From: Methanosarcinales archaeon
Lineage (GTDB): Archaea > Halobacteriota > Methanosarcinia > Methanosarcinales > EX4572-44
DNA length: 7,456 bases
Assembly (NCBI GenBank): GCA_004212095.1
Contig: RXIJ01000004.1
Coordinates: 1 to 7,456 of the forward strand
Direction of reading: 5' to 3'
A program made the translations under genes and the position numbers. Shown in pieces: positions 1-5,647 of the stretch. Every line of letters starts with the position of its first letter. The stretch's first letter is position 1. The notes below the pieces were generated by a model. It worked only from the letters and a program-made list of their open reading frames with translations. It did no database searches and was not told the origin of the DNA.

Positions 1-128
1 GGCAGTATTCATGGGGCCTTGATCCTGCCATCCAAAGAATACAAGAACCAAAAGACTACTATCTTCGTTTAACTCTTAGCTCAGCGACGATCGGCGTAAG
101 AATCGTGATCACCGTGATGACCGCATAA
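1..128 (+). CDS. Possible 3' end of a gene entering from the left edge (frame uncertain)
   Basis: Two rightward frames are open from the window edge. Frame 1 ends at a TAA at 70-72 (last residues NQKTTIFV). Frame 3 ends at a TAA at 126-128 and includes the segment WGLDPAIQRIQEPKDYY, which looks more protein-like. Both use reasonable codons, so I cannot decide between them, and neither is recognised. The frame-3 version would overlap the leftward membrane peptide at 59-178 on the other strand, so at most one of the two is likely to be real there. Confidence 0.25.
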   Translation, partial: QYSWGLDPAIQRIQEPKDYYLRLTLSSATIGVRIVITVMTA

Positions 129-178
129 GCCACGCACCCAAACATCGGCAGCAATGTGGAATTCTCTGTTTCGGTCAT
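59..178 (-). CDS. Small single-pass membrane peptide, 39 aa, hypothetical
   Basis: I do not recognise this gene. From the ATG at 178 it encodes a short acidic or polar start (MTETENSTLLP), one hydrophobic stretch of about 20 residues (roughly residues 12-31), and a basic tail ending VKRR. That pattern fits a single membrane helix with a positive cytoplasmic end. I chose the ATG at 178 because AGGA lies 6 bases upstream on the minus strand. A longer form from the ATG at 256 (65 aa) has no visible ribosome site and adds an unlikely N-terminus. It is divergent from mfnF. A second minus-strand ATG at 30, just past its stop, could begin a following gene that leaves the window. Chance is a real alternative for so short a frame. 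Confidence 0.35.
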   Translation of the reverse strand: MTETENSTLLPMFGCVAYAVITVITILTPIVAELRVKRR

Positions 179-260
179 CACCTTTCCTTCGACCTTGTCA
201 GCAGTATCACTGGACAAGATTGGAAAAACAAAACCATGATGTGGAGGCAGTTGCATGATT

Positions 261-275
261 TCTTCGTGGCGAAGA
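261..275. repeat. Perfect 6-bp inverted repeat upstream of mfnF
   Basis: TCTTCG and CGAAGA flank TGG at 261-275. The repeat sits about 17 bases upstream of the mfnF TATA-like box and between divergent reading frames, a plausible place for an operator. It is short enough to have arisen by chance. Confidence 0.35.
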
Positions 276-290
276 GGATCAAAAATGAGT

Positions 291-300
291 ATTTATAATG
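291..300 (+). promoter_or_regulatory. TATA-like box of mfnF
   Basis: The AT-rich element ATTTATAATG at 291-300 would place transcription start near 320-325, giving an untranslated leader of about 35 bases before the mfnF ATG at 358. The call rests on position and sequence alone. Confidence 0.4.
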
Positions 301-357
301 TCAAAGACATGATGAAAGCAAAATATGTGTTTCGAGTTAAACAAATACAGAACAAGT

Positions 358-1320
358 ATGACTCTCGGTATTGACATTGGTGGTGCTAATACAAAAATAG
401 CATCGAGTGATGGGAATGTTGCAGAAACATATTATATTCCACTGTGGAAAAGCGCTGAACTAAACAAAAAACTAACACTGGTTGCACAGCGTTACCATCC
501 ATCAAAGGTTGTGGTGGTGATGACTGGTGAACTTGCAGACTCCTTTTGTGATAAAAAGTGTGGGGTGCAGTATATAAAAAAGACAGTTGAGGATGCCTTT
601 GCAACCACACACGTAACATATATTGATGTGTCTGGCAAGCTTACTGATGGCTCCAACGAATCCTCTCTTGCTGCTTCGAACTGGTGTGCATCCGCACGAT
701 TCCTTGCAGGTGAATTTGAAAACTGCATCTTTGCTGATATGGGCAGCACAACAACAGACATCATACCAATAGTTTCAGGTACACCGGTTGCACACACCAC
801 TGATCTCAAAAGGTTACTGTATAATCAGCTTGTATATACCGGTCTCTTCCGAACCAATATTGCAGCACTTACAAACCATATATACCTGCGGGACAGGAAT
901 GCTTGCCTCGCATCAGAATACTTTGCAAACACTGCCGACATTCATCTTATCCTCGGGCACATAACAGAAGGTAGCTACACCTGTGAGACGCCGGATGGAG
1001 GTGGAAAGGATTTACTGTCGGCAAAAAGACGCCTTGCACGCATTGTATGCGCAGATTTTGAAGAGCTGGCTGATGGAGAAATATATAACATGGCAGAACA
1101 AATCTATAAGATACAGGTTGAACAGATCACCCGATCACTTGAAAAAATAGCACAGGAATACGAACTTGACCGGATCGTTATGTGTGGTATTGGTGAATTC
1201 GTGCTTGGACAGGCAGCCTTAAACGCAGGACTCGAGGCAACACTCATCTCGGAAAGATATAGTAAAAAAATATCGGGTGTATTCCCGGCTTATGCAGCAG
1301 CAAAACTTATAGAAAAATGA
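358..1320 (+). CDS. mfnF: MfnF-type methanofuran biosynthesis enzyme (H4MPT-linked C1 transfer pathway protein)
   Basis: The encoded 320-residue protein belongs to the ASKHA-fold family annotated as H4MPT-linked C1 transfer pathway protein. In methanogens its member MfnF joins the aminomethylfuran diphosphate unit to gamma-glutamyl-tyramine, making the core of methanofuran, the first C1 carrier of methanogenesis and of reverse methanogenesis. The phosphate-1 motif GIDIGGANTK (residues about 4-13), the phosphate-2 motif ADMGSTTTDIIP (about 126-137) and a late glycine motif IVMCGIGEF (about 273-281) are visible, and the length is normal for the family. I chose the ATG at 358 because the conserved motif begins two residues later. 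An in-frame start at 325 would add 11 residues not expected in the family. No strong ribosome site is seen. The regulator gene follows within about 50 bases. Family assignment is firm; the exact reaction is inferred. Confidence 0.88.
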   Translation: MTLGIDIGGANTKIASSDGNVAETYYIPLWKSAELNKKLTLVAQRYHPSKVVVVMTGELADSFCDKKCGVQYIKKTVEDAFATTHVTYIDVSGKLTDGSNESSLAASNWCASARFLAGEFENCIFADMGSTTTDIIPIVSGTPVAHTTDLKRLLYNQLVYTGLFRTNIAALTNHIYLRDRNACLASEYFANTADIHLILGHITEGSYTCETPDGGGKDLLSAKRRLARIVCADFEELADGEIYNMAEQIYKIQVEQITRSLEKIAQEYELDRIVMCGIGEFVLGQAALNAGLEATLISERYSKKISGVFPAYAAAKLIEK

Positions 1321-1327
1321 TATAAAC
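1321..1327 (+). promoter_or_regulatory. TATA-like box between mfnF and the regulator gene
   Basis: TATAAAC directly follows the mfnF stop codon. Transcription would start near 1347-1350, which coincides with a TTG in frame with the regulator and lies about 20 bases before its preferred ATG. The regulator may therefore have its own promoter as well as read-through from mfnF. Confidence 0.35.
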
Positions 1328-1370
1328 AGATCAAGCTTATTAGCATTAGTTGAACGCTCCAAACATGCTT

Positions 1371-1928
1371 ATGATGCTACCAACACCCAATGATATCAAA
1401 ACACGAAGACTATCGTTGCACCTGACCCAGAGTGAGCTTGCAAAAAAGGCAGGTGTGAGCCAGCCCCTTGTTGCACGTATCGAGACCGGGGATGTTGATC
1501 CAAGATTATCCACTCTCAATAAGATTTTTACTGCCTTTGAAGCAGTTGAAAAAGAGTATGTGGTGGCTGCCGACATTATGCATTCATCAGTGATTCATGC
1601 AACACCAGGAGATACGATAGTGGAAGCAGTTGGTCTGATGGAGCCGCAGGGTTTCTCACAGGTACCGGTACTTGACCATAATGTGCCGGTTGGGAGTATA
1701 TCCAGTGATACTGTTGTTCGCTGCATGATGGATCACGAAAAAAGAGATATAAAGAACCTGCTTGTAAAGAATATTATGGGTGAATCTTTTCCTACCGTTT
1801 CACCTACAACAGATGCTAATATTATATCTCACATACTTGAAAAACATCCTGCGGTGCTGGTGGTAGAGTATGGAAAAGTTGTTGGCGTGGTCACAAAACA
1901 TGACATAATGCAACTTATCAACAGGTGA
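1371..1928 (+). CDS. XRE-family DNA-binding protein with two CBS domains
   Basis: A transcriptional regulator of about 185 residues in the cytoplasm. An XRE helix-turn-helix occupies residues about 8-60 (LTQSELAKKAGVSQPLVARI, then ETGDVDP). A CBS pair fills the rest (about 68-118 and 129-184; the second ends VVGVVTKHDIMQLINR). CBS pairs bind adenosyl ligands such as AMP, ATP or SAM, so the protein probably senses cell energy or methylation state. The start is uncertain: TTG at 1350 and ATGs at 1365, 1371 and 1374 are in frame. I prefer 1371 because relatives begin close to the LPTP segment, and no ribosome site discriminates. The gene lies just downstream of mfnF in the same direction, so co-expression with the C1 cofactor gene is plausible. 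Its target genes are unknown. Domain calls are firm, role inferred. Confidence 0.88.
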   Translation: MMLPTPNDIKTRRLSLHLTQSELAKKAGVSQPLVARIETGDVDPRLSTLNKIFTAFEAVEKEYVVAADIMHSSVIHATPGDTIVEAVGLMEPQGFSQVPVLDHNVPVGSISSDTVVRCMMDHEKRDIKNLLVKNIMGESFPTVSPTTDANIISHILEKHPAVLVVEYGKVVGVVTKHDIMQLINR

Positions 1929-1961
1929 ATACAACTGCAACGAACATGCTTAAATATCGTG

Positions 1962-1991
1962 TGGAAATCCGAATAAACCACGAGATTTCCA
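1962..1991. terminator. Hairpin after the regulator gene, possible terminator
   Basis: Arms TGGAAATC (1962-1969) and GATTTCCA (1984-1991) form a perfect 8-bp stem with a 14-base loop, starting 34 bases after the regulator stop codon. No T-run follows, so it may be a processing or stability element rather than a true terminator. Confidence 0.35.
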
Positions 1992-2010
1992 GAAGATTGG
2001 CAAAGTCATC

Positions 2011-2027
2011 TGCACACGTTGTGTGCA
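2011..2027. repeat. Perfect 7-bp inverted repeat in the convergent gap
   Basis: TGCACAC and GTGTGCA flank GTT. The repeat lies in the 240-base space between the regulator and larB, whose 3' ends face each other. Its right arm overlaps the first copy of an imperfect repeat shared with the larB 3' end. Confidence 0.55.
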
Positions 2028-2175
2028 AGTATTGAACCTGACTATTGCGATTACATTATCCGGATTCGTTACTTCTGTGAAAGCGAAGTTGTGCAGTTGT
2101 TAGATTAACCTCTGCTCGCGTTGTGTACAGTTCTGTACAATGAAGTTGTGCAGGTATTGAAAACATGGCTATTGC
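2018..2175. repeat. Imperfect direct repeats next to the larB 3' end
   Basis: Segment 2018-2048 and segment 2145-2175 share GTTGTG, GTATTGAA and CTATTGC in the same order and at nearly the same spacing (period 127). The second copy runs into the larB stop codon at 2169-2171. A 12-base exact repeat, GAAGTTGTGCAG, occurs at 2085-2096 and 2142-2153. A further GTTGTGTACAG lies at 2120-2130. Together these give a GTTGTG core four times in about 130 bases. Confidence 0.5.
2124..2139. repeat. Perfect 7-bp inverted repeat near the larB 3' end
   Basis: TGTACAG and CTGTACA flank TT, about 30 bases past the larB stop codon. The compact hairpin could protect or terminate the larB transcript. No T-run accompanies it on the minus strand. 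Confidence 0.45.
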
Positions 2176-2951
2176 TTGTTCTTGCGTGCTTTTGCGATTG
2201 CATTGGCTATTTTTGCGGCAAATGCACCTGCTGTAAATCCTGCATCGATGTTTACCACACTGACAACCGAGCATGATTGTAGCATGGAAAGGAGTGCTGC
2301 TTTCCCAGCCCCGCCTTCACCGTATCCGGTTGATACAGGAACGCCTATAACTGGTGTGTCCACAAGTCCTGCAACGATTGCCGGAAGTGTACCCTCTCTC
2401 CCTGCAGCAACTACAAACGAGTCAACTCCATGGTCTATTATTTTTCCAAGCCCGGTAAACAAGCGGTGTATTCCTGCGACACCAACATCATAGAGTGTTA
2501 CCACCTCGCACCCCATTTCTTCTGCTGTTACTTTTGCTTCTTCTGCAACAGGTATGTCAGAAGTTCCTGCTGTTATTATTCCCACCCTGCCACCGGTTTT
2601 TGTGATTTTGGTTTGATGTAATACCATTGTATTAGCACAGTCGTTCCAGGCGTAGTGTAGATGGTGCTGTTCAATAATGTCTAAAAGCGCGTTTTTTTGT
2701 GCTGGTAACACACGGGTAATCAGGCTTCTACCCTCTGCTTTTAGCTGTGCCAGTGCAATGTTTTTTAAATCTTTTTTTGTTTTACCTTCTGCGAGGATTG
2801 CCTCCGGAACACCAGTTCGTTTTATTCGATGTGTATCAATCCTTGCAATTTTGTGAACTGTTTCAACATGAGACAGGTGAAGCTGTTTCTCTGCCTCGCT
2901 TATGCCTATTTCATCATTCTTGAATTTCTGCAGTAAAGTAAAAATATCCAT
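2169..2951 (-). CDS. larB: LarB, nickel-pincer cofactor biosynthesis carboxylase/hydrolase
   Basis: A 260-residue LarB homologue. LarB carboxylates the pyridinium ring of nicotinic acid adenine dinucleotide and cleaves its phosphoanhydride bond, the first step toward the nickel-pincer nucleotide used by LarA-type racemases and epimerases. The N-terminal family signature ARIDTHRIKRTGVPEAI is at residues 36-52. The PurE-like domain carries GIITAGTSDIPVAEEA (about 124-139), DVGVAGIHRL (about 155-164), AGREGTLPAIVAGLV (about 182-196) and a late SMLQSCS with Cys227, probably the substrate-binding cysteine of the family. The usual Met of AGMEG is Arg here. I chose the ATG at 2951 (MDIFTLLQKF) because AAGG lies about 9 bases upstream and the length fits. 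A start at 3035 would add 28 atypical residues. No larC, larE or larA is in the window. It is divergent from the debranching enzyme gene. Confidence 0.9.
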   Translation of the reverse strand: MDIFTLLQKFKNDEIGISEAEKQLHLSHVETVHKIARIDTHRIKRTGVPEAILAEGKTKKDLKNIALAQLKAEGRSLITRVLPAQKNALLDIIEQHHLHYAWNDCANTMVLHQTKITKTGGRVGIITAGTSDIPVAEEAKVTAEEMGCEVVTLYDVGVAGIHRLFTGLGKIIDHGVDSFVVAAGREGTLPAIVAGLVDTPVIGVPVSTGYGEGGAGKAALLSMLQSCSVVSVVNIDAGFTAGAFAAKIANAIAKARKNKQ

Positions 2952-2969
2952 AACATTAACCTTGTTTTG

Positions 2970-2986
2970 GAAGGTAATAAACCTTC
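2970..2986 (-). promoter_or_regulatory. larB TATA-like box at the centre of an inverted repeat, candidate operator
   Basis: GAAGGT (2970-2975) and ACCTTC (2981-2986) flank AATAA. On the minus strand the middle reads as a TATA-like TTTATTAC about 25 bases before the larB ATG at 2951, giving leaderless or near-leaderless transcription. A protein bound to this palindrome would block TBP access, so repression is the simple reading. No regulator can be named. Confidence 0.45.
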
Positions 2987-3036
2987 TACCGCAGTGCAGG
3001 ATGATTTTACCACTGCCAAAAGCTTCACACAACATC

Positions 3037-3044
3037 TTTATACG
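3037..3044 (+). promoter_or_regulatory. TATA-like box of the debranching enzyme gene
   Basis: TTTTATAC-type element (CTTTATAC at 3037-3044) in the divergent region. Transcription would start around 3064-3068, about 30 bases before the chosen ATG at 3095. Confidence 0.4.
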
Positions 3045-3094
3045 TTGTTCATCCAGTAATTAAATGGTGTTTGCTTGTGTTTCGTTTTCACGGG

Positions 3095-5041
3095 ATGAAT
3101 TATGATACTGGCATAAAACGTGAGTGGCTGGTCGCAAATGGTCTTGGCGGTTATGCTTCATCCACAGTCATCGCTTCAAATTCGCGAAAGTATCATGGCT
3201 TGCTCGTAGCAGCATTAAATCCCCCGGTTAGACGAACGGTGCTATTTTCAAGCATTGATGAAACACTGTGTATTGATGATGAGGTTTTTGACTTTTCTGT
3301 GCATAAATATCCTGAAACCGTGCATCCGGAGGGGTTTAAGCACCTCAAATTTTTTGAGATGGATATGTTTCCATGTTTTGTGTATGAAGCATGCGGAATC
3401 ACAATCAAAAAAACGGTGTTTATGGAACATGAAAAAAATGCCGTGTTTGTTGAATATGATATATTAAATCCTGAAAAAATTTGCGGTGAATTCATGCTTC
3501 GCCCGCTGGTAACACACAGGGATTTTCATTCTAACATGCGACGGCAACAAGTTTCATTCGACTGTGATTTTATTAACGATGTGTGTTCTGTGACTGACGG
3601 TAGCGAGCACGTCCTATCTCTTGCAGGAGACACGACACGATTTGTAAAAAGTGAGAACTGGTATTATAATATGGAATATGATTGTGAGCGTCTTCGCGGT
3701 CTGGACTACCAGGAGGACGTGTATTCTCCTGGGTATTTTATCGATTGTTTCAAAGAGAACAAGTCGCTGTGTATCGCAGCAGCATGCCAGTCGCATGGAT
3801 ACAATGAAACTGCCCTCTCTGATGTAGTTCTTAACTGGAAGCACGTGAAAGACACTGAACTTGATCGCAGGAAGAAACTGGTTGAGCGTGCGGGTTACAC
3901 AAACAGTTTTGTAAATATGCTCGTTACTGCTGCAGATTCATTCATTGTATCACACGATAAATATAAAAGCATCATAGCAGGCTATCACTGGTTTTCTGAC
4001 TGGGGGCGCGATGCCATGATTTCTATTTCAGGGCTTACCCTTGCAACACATCGCTTTGATGACACACAAAACATACTCCGGCTGTTTGCAGATCACACCA
4101 GAGATGGACTAATCCCCAACAACTTCACTGAAATGGGGAAAAGCAAATACAATAGTGCTGATGCACCGCTCTGGTTTATTCATGCCTGTTATAAATATCT
4201 GGAGTGCACAGCGGATGTGGCGTTCATAAAAAAACATCTCTGGCATACAATCCAATCGATTATATCGTATTATCGCAGTGGAACCGATCACGTCTATTCA
4301 GACACCGATGGCTTAATCGTATCAGGTGCACAGATGACATGGATGGATGCAAAGTTTGATGACTGGATTGCAACACCACGTGCTGGTAAAGCCTGCGAAA
4401 TTAATGCTCTCTGGTACAATGCACTGAAGATCGCTGAACACATGGCAGACCGGTTTGGTGAAGACTCTGCAAGGTACATGGAACTATCACTGCTTGTTAA
4501 GAATAGCTATAAAAAATTCTGGAATCAATCACTCCAGTGCTTGTTTGACGTGTTAGCAGAGAACGCCGACGATTCGATACGCCCAAACCAGATTTTTGCA
4601 GTGGCACTTCCATTTCGTGTAGTCTCGGATAAGCACGCTAAAAAAATTATAGAAACAGTTGAGCGCCGGCTGCTTACCCCCTTCGGGCTTCGTTCACTCT
4701 CATCAAATAATCCCTGTTATAAGAAAAACTATTGTGGAGATGCCAGATCACGAGATGCTTCCTATCACCAGGGAACAGTATGGCCCTGGCTTCTTGGAGC
4801 ATTTATCACTGCATACCTTAATATTCACGGACAAAATGAACAAAGTCTAAAATATGTAAGAAAGCTTCTCCTCCCACTTACACAGCATTTATCTGCTGCC
4901 GGACTTGGAAGTATCAGCGAGGTGTTTGATGCTGATCAGCCGCATAGACCGGGCGGATGTATATCACAAGCATGGAATGTAGCTGAGATGCTGCGATTGG
5001 TGAATGAGTATCGGGGGGTGTTCGAACAAGACAGTTTGTAA
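3095..5041 (+). CDS. Glycogen debranching enzyme (amylo-alpha-1,6-glucosidase)
   Basis: A 648-residue bacterial/archaeal-type debranching enzyme that hydrolyses alpha-1,6 branch points of glycogen in the cytoplasm. The N-terminal domain (about residues 5-230) opens with WLVANGLGGYASSTV and SRKYHGLLVA. The C-terminal (alpha/alpha)6-barrel GDE_C domain (about 265-640) carries WFSDWGRDAM (about 299-308), GLIPNNF, SADAPLWFIHA, TWMDAK, TPRAGKACEINALWYNAL, IRPNQIFAVALPF, YHQGTVWPW (about 557-565) and SEVFDADQPHRPGG (about 608-621). All expected blocks are present and the length is full, so the gene looks intact. I chose the ATG at 3095. A TTG at 3071 would add 8 residues, and no ribosome site separates them. 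A 13-codon frame from an ATG at 3064 overlaps the start. No glycogen synthase or phosphorylase is in the window. Convergent with the nucleotidyltransferase remnant downstream. Confidence 0.93.
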   Translation: MNYDTGIKREWLVANGLGGYASSTVIASNSRKYHGLLVAALNPPVRRTVLFSSIDETLCIDDEVFDFSVHKYPETVHPEGFKHLKFFEMDMFPCFVYEACGITIKKTVFMEHEKNAVFVEYDILNPEKICGEFMLRPLVTHRDFHSNMRRQQVSFDCDFINDVCSVTDGSEHVLSLAGDTTRFVKSENWYYNMEYDCERLRGLDYQEDVYSPGYFIDCFKENKSLCIAAACQSHGYNETALSDVVLNWKHVKDTELDRRKKLVERAGYTNSFVNMLVTAADSFIVSHDKYKSIIAGYHWFSDWGRDAMISISGLTLATHRFDDTQNILRLFADHTRDGLIPNNFTEMGKSKYNSADAPLWFIHACYKYLECTADVAFIKKHLWHTIQSIISYYRSGTDHVYSDTDGLIVSGAQMTWMDAKFDDWIATPRAGKACEINALWYNALKIAEHMADRFGEDSARYMELSLLVKNSYKKFWNQSLQCLFDVLAENADDSIRPNQIFAVALPFRVVSDKHAKKIIETVERRLLTPFGLRSLSSNNPCYKKNYCGDARSRDASYHQGTVWPWLLGAFITAYLNIHGQNEQSLKYVRKLLLPLTQHLSAAGLGSISEVFDADQPHRPGGCISQAWNVAEMLRLVNEYRGVFEQDSL

Positions 5042-5104
5042 TCACAATTTATCTGTCAACTTCTGCCTGACAATTAACCGGTCTTCTGTCAAACTGCCAT
5101 TTAT

Positions 5105-5332
5105 TTAGAGATAATATGAAAGTTTGAATTCATCGTCCGTCCATATTATAACTGCGTTTTCAAGAACCTCTGCTTTCAGATAAATTGGCACTGTTTTAAA
5201 GATTTTTATGTTGTATTTTTCAGTTACAGGCTCTGCAAGGAACATGTTGAAAATTTCTTTTATACTTCTTTCACCTGCAACCAGGCAGATGTCTATATCA
5301 AAACGAAAGTATAATGGACTTTTCCGGATAGA
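5105..5332 (-). pseudogene. 5'-truncated MNT-type nucleotidyltransferase domain remnant
   Basis: The minus strand is open from an in-frame TAG at 5333-5335 to a TAA at 5105-5107 (75 codons) with no usable start before about codon 30. The peptide contains FDIDICLVAGERSIKEIF and then IKIFKTVPIYLKAEVLENA, with a C-terminus EFKLSYYL. This matches the second half of a minimal nucleotidyltransferase (MNT) domain. The DxD metal pair is kept (codons at 5291-5299), but the upstream GS-containing motif that normally precedes it is gone, so the protein could not work. MNT proteins often act as antitoxins to HEPN toxins; no HEPN gene is seen. An inverted repeat at 5315-5343 marks the place where the coding similarity stops. 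Confidence 0.6.
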
Positions 5333-5343
5333 CTATAAGTCCA
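5315..5343. repeat. 7-bp inverted repeat at the nucleotidyltransferase break point
   Basis: TGGACTT (5315-5321) and AAGTCCA (5337-5343) flank a 15-base spacer. The repeat lies where the nucleotidyltransferase frame loses similarity to its family. It could be the scar or end of a mobile element or a chance hairpin. Related strings ATAGACTAT, ATAGACGTG and ATAGACTTA recur at about 5328-5336, 5393-5401 and 5419-5427. Confidence 0.4.
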
Positions 5344-5433
5344 CTACAACGCGAATTTCCAGAAACCCAAAAAAAAGCCATATTGGTGCCATAGACGTGA
5401 CAGCCTCGACATAACCAATAGACTTAATACTGA

Positions 5434-5443
5434 TTATAAAATA
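5434..5443 (+). promoter_or_regulatory. TATA-like element before tRNA-Val
   Basis: TTATAAAATA begins 23 bases before the tRNA 5' end, slightly closer than usual. A second AT-rich stretch (TTAATACT at 5424-5431) lies at the more typical distance, so either could serve. Confidence 0.35.
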
Positions 5444-5456
5444 ACTTAGTAAATAC

Positions 5457-5530
5457 GGGCTTGTGGTCTAGCTGGTCATGACATCGCCTTCACACGGCGG
5501 AGATCCGGAGTTCGAATCTCCGCGAGCCCA
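5457..5530 (+). tRNA. tRNA-Val (anticodon CAC)
   Basis: A complete 74-base cloverleaf. The acceptor stem pairs GGGCTTG (5457-5463) with CGAGCCC (5523-5529), including one T-G pair. The D arm follows with GTC/GAC and the loop bases GG. The anticodon stem TCGCC/GGCGG encloses loop TTCACAC, so the anticodon is CAC, reading the valine codon GUG. The T arm CGGAG/CTCCG encloses TTCGAAT. The discriminator base is A5530, and CCA is not encoded because ATA covers those positions, as is common in archaea. There is no intron. It stands alone, flanked on both sides by gene remnants. Confidence 0.95.
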
Positions 5531-5533
5531 TAA

Positions 5534-5647
5534 TATTATATACCGGATACAGGCGGGGTTACAAAGAAATATTTTGACCGCCCGTCAGTGCAGGTGAAAA
5601 AATTCAAAGACATCTTTGGATGTTATATTCCATTGGGTAGTTTTTAA
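5534..5647 (+). pseudogene. Start-less 37-codon reading frame directly after tRNA-Val
   Basis: The frame is open from 5534 (just after a TAA at 5531-5533) to a TAA at 5645-5647, and reads DTGGVTKKYFDRPSVQVKKF then KDIFGCYIPLGSF. There is no ATG, GTG or TTG near the start. Codon use resembles the window's genes. I do not recognise the family. Its stop overlaps the stop of the minus-strand remnant arriving from the right (5644-5646). It could be the tail of a gene cut by an event at the tRNA, or chance. Confidence 0.3.

Noticed and set aside
492..809. 105-codon open frame on the minus strand inside mfnF
   Set aside because: It lies wholly antisense to a gene with clear family motifs and its translation has no recognisable domain.
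1929..2168. CRISPR array in the repeat-rich gap
   Set aside because: The repeated units are short, imperfect and irregularly spaced, and no constant spacer length is present.
2056..2274. 72-codon minus-strand frame across the larB 3' end
   Set aside because: It overlaps larB in another frame on the same strand; its Cys- and Arg-rich composition reflects the GTTGTG repeats rather than coding selection.
2176..2621. Rightward open frames opposite larB
   Set aside because: They mirror the conserved larB codons on the other strand and show no domain or ribosome site.
5208..5414. 68-codon rightward frame before the tRNA
   Set aside because: It is antisense to the well-supported nucleotidyltransferase remnant and has a low-complexity translation rich in Ser, Thr and Lys.
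5536..5610. GGCGG/CCGCC pair as a terminator of tRNA-Val
   Set aside because: Only five base pairs with a loop of over 20 bases and no T-run; too weak to call.
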